DNA of 64,000 bases from G963668605 sp963668605 (GTDB lineage: Bacteria; Acidobacteriota; Terriglobia; Bryobacterales; Bryobacteraceae), in the NCBI GenBank assembly GCA_963668605.1, contig OY764903.1:3162001-3226000 (forward strand), given 5' to 3'. Both the position numbers and the translations under genes were made by a program. Shown here piece after piece: positions 59,426-64,000 of the stretch (position 1 is the first letter of the stretch; every line of letters begins with the position of its first letter). The notes under the pieces are model-generated. The model was not told where the DNA came from. It searched no databases and saw only the letters and a list, made by a program, of their open reading frames with translations.

Positions 59426-61418
59426 GTGCCCCCGCCATTCCCAGCACTTCCGTGCGCGCGTACTGCAACTTCTGTTTACTCGGCACAAGGCATACCAACG
59501 TGCCCACAAGCAGCACCCAGAAGCCGATCCAGATCCACGACACCAGCGGGAATACGTAGGATTGGATCACAGCCTTTTTGCCGTCTTCCGTCATCGAGGC
59601 GAAATTAAGATACAGATCCTCGTTCAAGCGCCGCCGGATAGCAACCTGCGAGACGCCTTGCCCGCTGGCGCGGTAGAACTGCCGTTCGGGCTCGAGCGTG
59701 CCGATCTGGCTGCCGCCTTTGTACACATCCACAACGGCGTGGTCCCATTGATAGTTTTCGGTCTCGCCTGTGCGCACGTCGCGGATCTTCAACTCGTAAC
59801 CGCCAATCCGAATCGATTCGCCGATGCCGACTTCGTTGGTCGTGTCCTTGTTGAAGGCCGCACCGGTGAAACCGATAAACATGAATACGATTCCCATGTG
59901 CACAATGTAGCCGCCGTAGCGCCGCGTGTTGCGGTGCGTCAATTCGACCGCCGCCGCAATCAGGTTGGAGCCGTCCTTGGCGGCGATCGCCCGCGAACCT
60001 TTTAGGAACTCCGAGATGACGGTCCAGGAGACGAACATGCACAGGCCGAGCGACATCATCGCGTAGAAGTGGCGTACGCCTCCCGCTGCCAACGCAATCA
60101 TGACCACGAGCCCCGCCACCGATGGCCACAGGAAGTTGCGCTTCAGGCTTTCGAGCGAACTGCGCCGCCACGCGATCAGCGGACCGACGCCGGTCAGGAA
60201 CAGCAGGAACAGTCCGATGGGGATGTTCACACGGTTGAAGAATGGCGCATCGACGCTGATCTTTTCGCCCGTCACAGCTTCCGAAATCACGGGGAACATC
60301 GTGCCCCACAACACCGCGAAGCAACTTGCCAACAAAATCAGGTTATTGAACAGAAAGCTCGCTTCGCGCGAGACGACGCTCTCGAGTTGCGACTCGCTCT
60401 TGAGATAATCGAGGCGGTCGAGAATCAGGTATATCGTTGCGGCGATGCCGAGCGCGAGAAAAGTGACGAAGTACTTGCCGATGGGCGACTGTGCGAAAGC
60501 GTGGACGGAACTCACTACGCCGGAGCGCGTCAGAAATGTCCCAAAAATGCACAAGAAGAACGTGGACGAGATGAGGACCATATTCCAGACCTTCATCATG
60601 CCCTTCTTCTCCTGCATCATCACCGAATGAAGAAAAGCTGTGGCCGTAATCCAGGGCAACAGCGAAGCGTTCTCCACGGGATCCCAGCCCCAATAGCCTC
60701 CCCAACCGAGCACGGCATACGCCCAGCCCGCGCCAAGCAAAATCCCGGTGGTCTGGAAGAGCCACGTGATCAGCGTCCAGCGGCGCGTCGTCTGGATCCA
60801 GGCGTCGCCGGGTTGCCGCGTAATCAGCGAACCCATCGCGAAGGCGAACGGAACGATAAAGCCGACATAGCCGAGGTAGAGCATCGGCGGATGGATCGCC
60901 ATCGTCCAGTACTGCAGGAGCGGATTCAAACCCTGCCCGTCGGCTACTTCCGTGATGCCTTTGCCGACAGCCAGCACGCCGAACGGATTGACCACGAACA
61001 CATTCAGGATCAGAAAGAAGAACTGCGTGCTCATGAGCACGCTGATCACGTAAGGCATCATCTCGCGGAACTTACGGCGGCAAGTAAAGACCACGATGGC
61101 GGAATAGAGCGACAGCAGCCAACTCCACAACAGCAGCGAGCCTTCCTGGCCACCCCACCACGAGGCGAACTTATAGACCGCCGGCATTGCGCGGTTGCTA
61201 TGCTGCGCCACGTAGGCCATGCGGAAATCGCTGGTCAGCAGCGCATGGACGAGGATCGCCGACGCCGTCGTCAGCAAAATGAAGATCGCATACACCGCGC
61301 GGCGTCCGCTGGCGATCAGAAACGGGTTTCGTTTCCAGCGCCCTACGAGGGACCCCGCAACAGCATAGAGAGAAAGGCAGAAAGACAGCAGAATGGCGAG
61401 TGCGCCCAGATTTTCCAT
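59406..61418 (-). CDS. ccmF: Haem lyase CcmF
   Basis: A 670-residue polytopic inner-membrane protein that transfers haem from CcmE to apocytochrome c. Many hydrophobic helices are visible. Signature segments are ASWWGGQEGSLLLWSWLLS and GWGGYWGWDPVENASLLPW (the WWD haem-binding domain), with GTFLTRSGVVSSVHAFAQS after it. The C-terminal part has the periplasmic domain typical of CcmF (RRYGGYIVHMGIVFMFIGF, IGGYELKIRDVRTGE). Length is normal. It follows ccmE by 40 bp and overlaps ccmH. Confidence 0.96.
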   Translation of the reverse strand: MENLGALAILLSFCLSLYAVAGSLVGRWKRNPFLIASGRRAVYAIFILLTTASAILVHALLTSDFRMAYVAQHSNRAMPAVYKFASWWGGQEGSLLLWSWLLSLYSAIVVFTCRRKFREMMPYVISVLMSTQFFFLILNVFVVNPFGVLAVGKGITEVADGQGLNPLLQYWTMAIHPPMLYLGYVGFIVPFAFAMGSLITRQPGDAWIQTTRRWTLITWLFQTTGILLGAGWAYAVLGWGGYWGWDPVENASLLPWITATAFLHSVMMQEKKGMMKVWNMVLISSTFFLCIFGTFLTRSGVVSSVHAFAQSPIGKYFVTFLALGIAATIYLILDRLDYLKSESQLESVVSREASFLFNNLILLASCFAVLWGTMFPVISEAVTGEKISVDAPFFNRVNIPIGLFLLFLTGVGPLIAWRRSSLESLKRNFLWPSVAGLVVMIALAAGGVRHFYAMMSLGLCMFVSWTVISEFLKGSRAIAAKDGSNLIAAAVELTHRNTRRYGGYIVHMGIVFMFIGFTGAAFNKDTTNEVGIGESIRIGGYELKIRDVRTGETENYQWDHAVVDVYKGGSQIGTLEPERQFYRASGQGVSQVAIRRRLNEDLYLNFASMTEDGKKAVIQSYVFPLVSWIWIGFWVLLVGTLVCLVPSKQKLQYARTEVLGMAGAHAPVEK

Positions 61419-61458
61419 ATCACCCCGCTAAGTGCTCAATGATCAACTAACCGCACCC

Positions 61459-61896
61459 CTACATGCTAGCTTGCTTGCTGGAGCCGTACACAGGCTTCTG
61501 ACCCGGCTTGCCAGGCGCGGCTTCGTACTTCGACGCGCATTTGGCCTGAATCTTGCTGGCGTGGAACGTCCCATCCGCCTGCAGCTTGCCGTCGGCGAGC
61601 GCCTGCGCCCCATCCTTAAAGGTGTCCGGCAGCGGATCGGTTCCCGTATAGAGAACCTTAAGCTGGAGCGCGTCCTGCTTGATGACGAACGTGACCTCTT
61701 TGCCCGCACGAACGATCGATCCCTGTACGACGTCTCCGCCGATGCGCAGGCGTTTACCATGCGGGTCTTTCATCGCCTGCAATTCGGAGATCGTCTTGTA
61801 ATAGGTCTTGCCTTCGTTGATCCCCCCAGCCGCCAGCCAGGCCAAAGTGCCGATGATGATGGCGATGAGAACAGCGAACTTTCCGTAAGTTTTCAT
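61459..61896 (-). CDS. ccmE: Haem chaperone CcmE, cysteine variant
   Basis: A 145-residue periplasmic haem chaperone held by one N-terminal helix (YGKFAVLIAIIIGTLAWLAA). ATG at 61896 is preferred; the frame opens at 62004 with no family character. The OB-fold follows (KRLRIGGDVVQGSIVRAGK, FVIKQDALQLKVLYTGTDPL). The covalent haem site in E. coli CcmE is His in HxxxY; here it is C120-A-S-K-Y124 (QAKCASKYEA), the CXXXY form known from Desulfovibrio and some archaea (System I*). It is the first gene of the operon reading to 53992. Confidence 0.93.
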   Translation of the reverse strand: MKTYGKFAVLIAIIIGTLAWLAAGGINEGKTYYKTISELQAMKDPHGKRLRIGGDVVQGSIVRAGKEVTFVIKQDALQLKVLYTGTDPLPDTFKDGAQALADGKLQADGTFHASKIQAKCASKYEAAPGKPGQKPVYGSSKQASM

Positions 61897-62077
61897 GAGC
61901 CGCGCCTCTACCAAAAAGTATAGCGCCAATCGGGAGGAAGCAAAGGCCGCAGTCCACGTACGGGCAAGGACGGCGGCGGCTCGGGATTTTTTCGCTCGTG
62001 TCACCCAATTTCACTTGCGCACTGTAAGTATTTCAGGCACAATTATCTTTAATTTTGACAGCGCGGAGGCGCTTTAA

Positions 62078-64000
62078 ATGTTAGTTAGACGCTTTGTCAC
62101 CGTCATTTCCTGTATTACTCTGTCAGCTCTGTGCGTAGCGCCGCCTGCCGCCGGCCAGAGCAACTATCCTTACAGCATCAGGACGATCGCCGGATCGTTT
62201 CCGCTGGGCGATGGAGGGCCTGCCAGCGCGGCACTGCTCGAGTTTCCAACCGCAGCCGCGGCAGATGGTAGCGGCAACGTGTTTATCGCGGATAATCAGA
62301 ACAGGTTACTCCGAAAAGTGGATTCCCGCGGCAACATTTCCACGATTGCGGGTTACACGGGCTATGTATTCGATCTCCAATTGGACACAGCAGGCAATCT
62401 CTATTTCACCGACGTGTTGCGCATTTACAGGTTGACCACCGCGGGCGTGCTCAGCACCATCGCCGGCACGGGCGAATCCGCATTCAAGGGCGATGGGGGA
62501 CCCGCAACCAGCGCCGCCTTCAAGGGCATCCAGGGTCTTGCACTCGACAAAGCGGGCAACATCTTCGTCGCCGACATGCTTGACAACCGTATCCGCAAGA
62601 TCACTGCCGACGGCATTATCCGAACCATAGCCGGCACGGGCGATGCAGGATTCTCCGGAGATGGATCCCCGGCCGTGACCGCGAAGCTCGATTGGCCGAC
62701 GGGTGTCGCGGTGAGCAGCGGAGGCGAAGTAATTATCGCCGACTATTGGAACGACCGCGTCAGAAAGATCGACGGAGACGGAATCATCTCCACAATTGGA
62801 GGGGACGGCTATTGGGGCGCCACCCGCGACGGCAACCTGGCGATCGAGGCCTCGATACGCGGACCGTGGTCAGTGGCGTTCGATTCCAAGGGCACGCTTT
62901 ATATCTCGGAGCAAGACGGCGCCAGAATCCGCAAAATCCTGCCCACACGAATTATTCAAAGCGTGGCGGGCACCGGCACATTCGGTTTCTCCGGCGACGG
63001 CGGTTCGCCGCTTTCGGCGAAGATCTCATCTCCCGCCGGTATCTCCATCGACGCAACGGGAAATCTGTGGTTTGCGGACTTTGGCAACCACAGAATTCGC
63101 AAAGTAGATAGCGGCGGCACTGTGATCACAACACTCGCGGGCCGGAGTCATTTCGGCGGCGACAATGGACCCGCGACAACAGCGCTGCTCCAGCGGCCCG
63201 GGTTTGCCGCCGTATCGGCGAAGGGCGACGTCTACATCGCGGATTCGTTGAACAGCCGCATTCGCGTGGTCACGCCCGACGGCGTCATCAAGACGATCGC
63301 CGGCACCGGCGAGAGCGGCATGGTCGGAGAGGGCGGACCTGCCGCGGCGGCGACCGTCGTCAATCCCGGCCCGATGGCCTTCGACAGCACTGGCAACCTG
63401 TTCATCGCGGACCGCGGCAATTACCGCGTGAGGAAACTCTCGCCGGCCGGCGTCATTTCGTCCGTGGCGGGCAACGGCACGTCCGGCTATTCAGGCGATG
63501 GGGGGCCATCAACGACGGCCGCATTCAACGCCATCAATGGACTGGCCGTCGACAAGGCAGGCAACATCTACGTTGGCGATACGGGTAACCACCGCGTGAG
63601 GAAGATCACACCGGACCTCCAGATCAGCACCGTGGCCGGCACCGGCGTAAAAGGCTTCAGCGGCGACGGTTCCCTGGCCACCAGTGCCAAACTGTACAGT
63701 CCGTATTCTCTGGCCATGGATGATGCGGGCAACCTTTACATTGAGGATTACGGCAACAACCGCATCCGCAAGGTCGACGCCGCGGGAATTATCAGCACCG
63801 TCGCGGGTACCGGCGAGTGCTGCTCGAGCGGGGATAACGGCCCGGCCCTCAGTGCACGAATCTCAACCAACAGCATTGCCGCCGATGGAGCGGGCAACCT
63901 CTACCTCTCGGACGATACCGCCATCCGCAAAATCGACACCTCTGGCGTCATCCGCCTGATCGCCGGCTCGAACACCGCCGGCTTCGGCGGAGACGGGGGC
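62078..64000 (+). CDS. Exported NHL-repeat beta-propeller protein, 3' end outside window
   Basis: At least 640 residues, open at the window edge. ATG at 62078 follows GGAGG (62065-62069) with 8-nt spacing and opens a signal peptide (MLVRRFVTVISCITLSALCV). About 12 repeat units are visible, each ending in the pattern (T/S)(I/V)AGTGxxGFSGDGGPA and containing LAxDxAGNxxxADxxNxRIRK. These are NHL propeller blades; 12 units imply two propellers. One unit carries an unusual Cys pair (GTGECCSSGDNG). Such proteins are common in Solibacter-like genomes as secreted glycan- or protein-binding scaffolds. No enzyme domain is visible so far. Confidence 0.88.
   Translation, partial: MLVRRFVTVISCITLSALCVAPPAAGQSNYPYSIRTIAGSFPLGDGGPASAALLEFPTAAAADGSGNVFIADNQNRLLRKVDSRGNISTIAGYTGYVFDLQLDTAGNLYFTDVLRIYRLTTAGVLSTIAGTGESAFKGDGGPATSAAFKGIQGLALDKAGNIFVADMLDNRIRKITADGIIRTIAGTGDAGFSGDGSPAVTAKLDWPTGVAVSSGGEVIIADYWNDRVRKIDGDGIISTIGGDGYWGATRDGNLAIEASIRGPWSVAFDSKGTLYISEQDGARIRKILPTRIIQSVAGTGTFGFSGDGGSPLSAKISSPAGISIDATGNLWFADFGNHRIRKVDSGGTVITTLAGRSHFGGDNGPATTALLQRPGFAAVSAKGDVYIADSLNSRIRVVTPDGVIKTIAGTGESGMVGEGGPAAAATVVNPGPMAFDSTGNLFIADRGNYRVRKLSPAGVISSVAGNGTSGYSGDGGPSTTAAFNAINGLAVDKAGNIYVGDTGNHRVRKITPDLQISTVAGTGVKGFSGDGSLATSAKLYSPYSLAMDDAGNLYIEDYGNNRIRKVDAAGIISTVAGTGECCSSGDNGPALSARISTNSIAADGAGNLYLSDDTAIRKIDTSGVIRLIAGSNTAGFGGDGG

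Noticed and set aside
60069..61442. A 457-residue plus-strand open frame
   Set aside because: Exactly antisense to ccmF, whose family signatures are unambiguous; the translated text is Arg/His/Gln-rich, as expected for a shadow in high-GC DNA.
62055..62060. TTGACA just upstream of the NHL-repeat gene
   Set aside because: Only 17 nt separate it from the ATG, leaving no room for a -10 box and leader.
1..64000. Search for CRISPR arrays, tRNA/rRNA genes, IS transposases and phage genes
   Set aside because: No regularly spaced repeats, cloverleaf-like arms with CCA context, DDE transposase motifs or phage structural genes were recognised by eye. A tRNAscan/Infernal run would be decisive.

Overview
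The window looks like chromosomal DNA from an Acidobacteriota bacterium, most like the Bryobacterales/Solibacter group. This placement is inferred from gene content, not from a search. The signs are five very large Oar-type TonB-dependent receptors (carboxypeptidase-regulatory-like N-domain plus outer-membrane barrel), many Tat- or Sec-exported sulfatases and sugar-acid enzymes, high GC, and no SusD partner beside any receptor.

Region 1 (1-38262) is accessory glycan-scavenging DNA. Receptors at 1-1983(-), 4019-7441(+), 10162-13428(+), 25889-29392(-) and 34762-38262(+) alternate with degradative enzymes. These are two formylglycine sulfatases, an exported toroid-repeat/PHP-like fusion, a GH2-like protein lacking its usual acid/base residue, a double alpha/beta-hydrolase, an exported aldo/keto-reductase-like protein, a CehA/McbA-type metallohydrolase, a TPP enzyme, an alkaline phosphatase, an exported L-rhamnonate-dehydratase-like enzyme and a pectate-lyase-like protein. 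The last two, next to a receptor, suggest use of pectin or rhamnogalacturonan. Two small secreted proteins (7684-8609) and an OYE-family flavoenzyme sit between receptor loci. A decayed MBL-fold gene lies at 19037-19301.

Region 2 (38263-51369) is more housekeeping: a dnaE2 fragment, a VapBC-type toxin-antitoxin pair, endonuclease IV, an orphan LytTR response regulator, inositol-phosphate synthase plus an epimerase, a malic enzyme/phosphotransacetylase fusion, a di-haem peroxidase lipoprotein, a GAF protein, a YCF48-like protein, and a TMTC-like membrane protein with TPRs. At 49200-49760 there is a dense run of hairpins with no credible gene, a candidate large structured RNA.

Region 3 (51385-53951) holds endonuclease III followed by an apparently full-length group II intron. 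Joining its flanks on paper restores a perfect 8-bp hairpin, so the intron seems to have entered a terminator-like stem between convergent genes.

Region 4 (53992-61896) is a tightly coupled minus-strand cytochrome c maturation operon in transcription order ccmE-F-H-(CcmI-like zinc ribbon)-(unknown Ccm-linked protein)-A-B-C-D, ending in an exported mannonate-dehydratase-like gene. CcmE carries Cys instead of the usual haem-binding His. The window closes inside an NHL-repeat protein (62078-64000).

I saw no rRNA, tRNA, CRISPR array or IS transposase.
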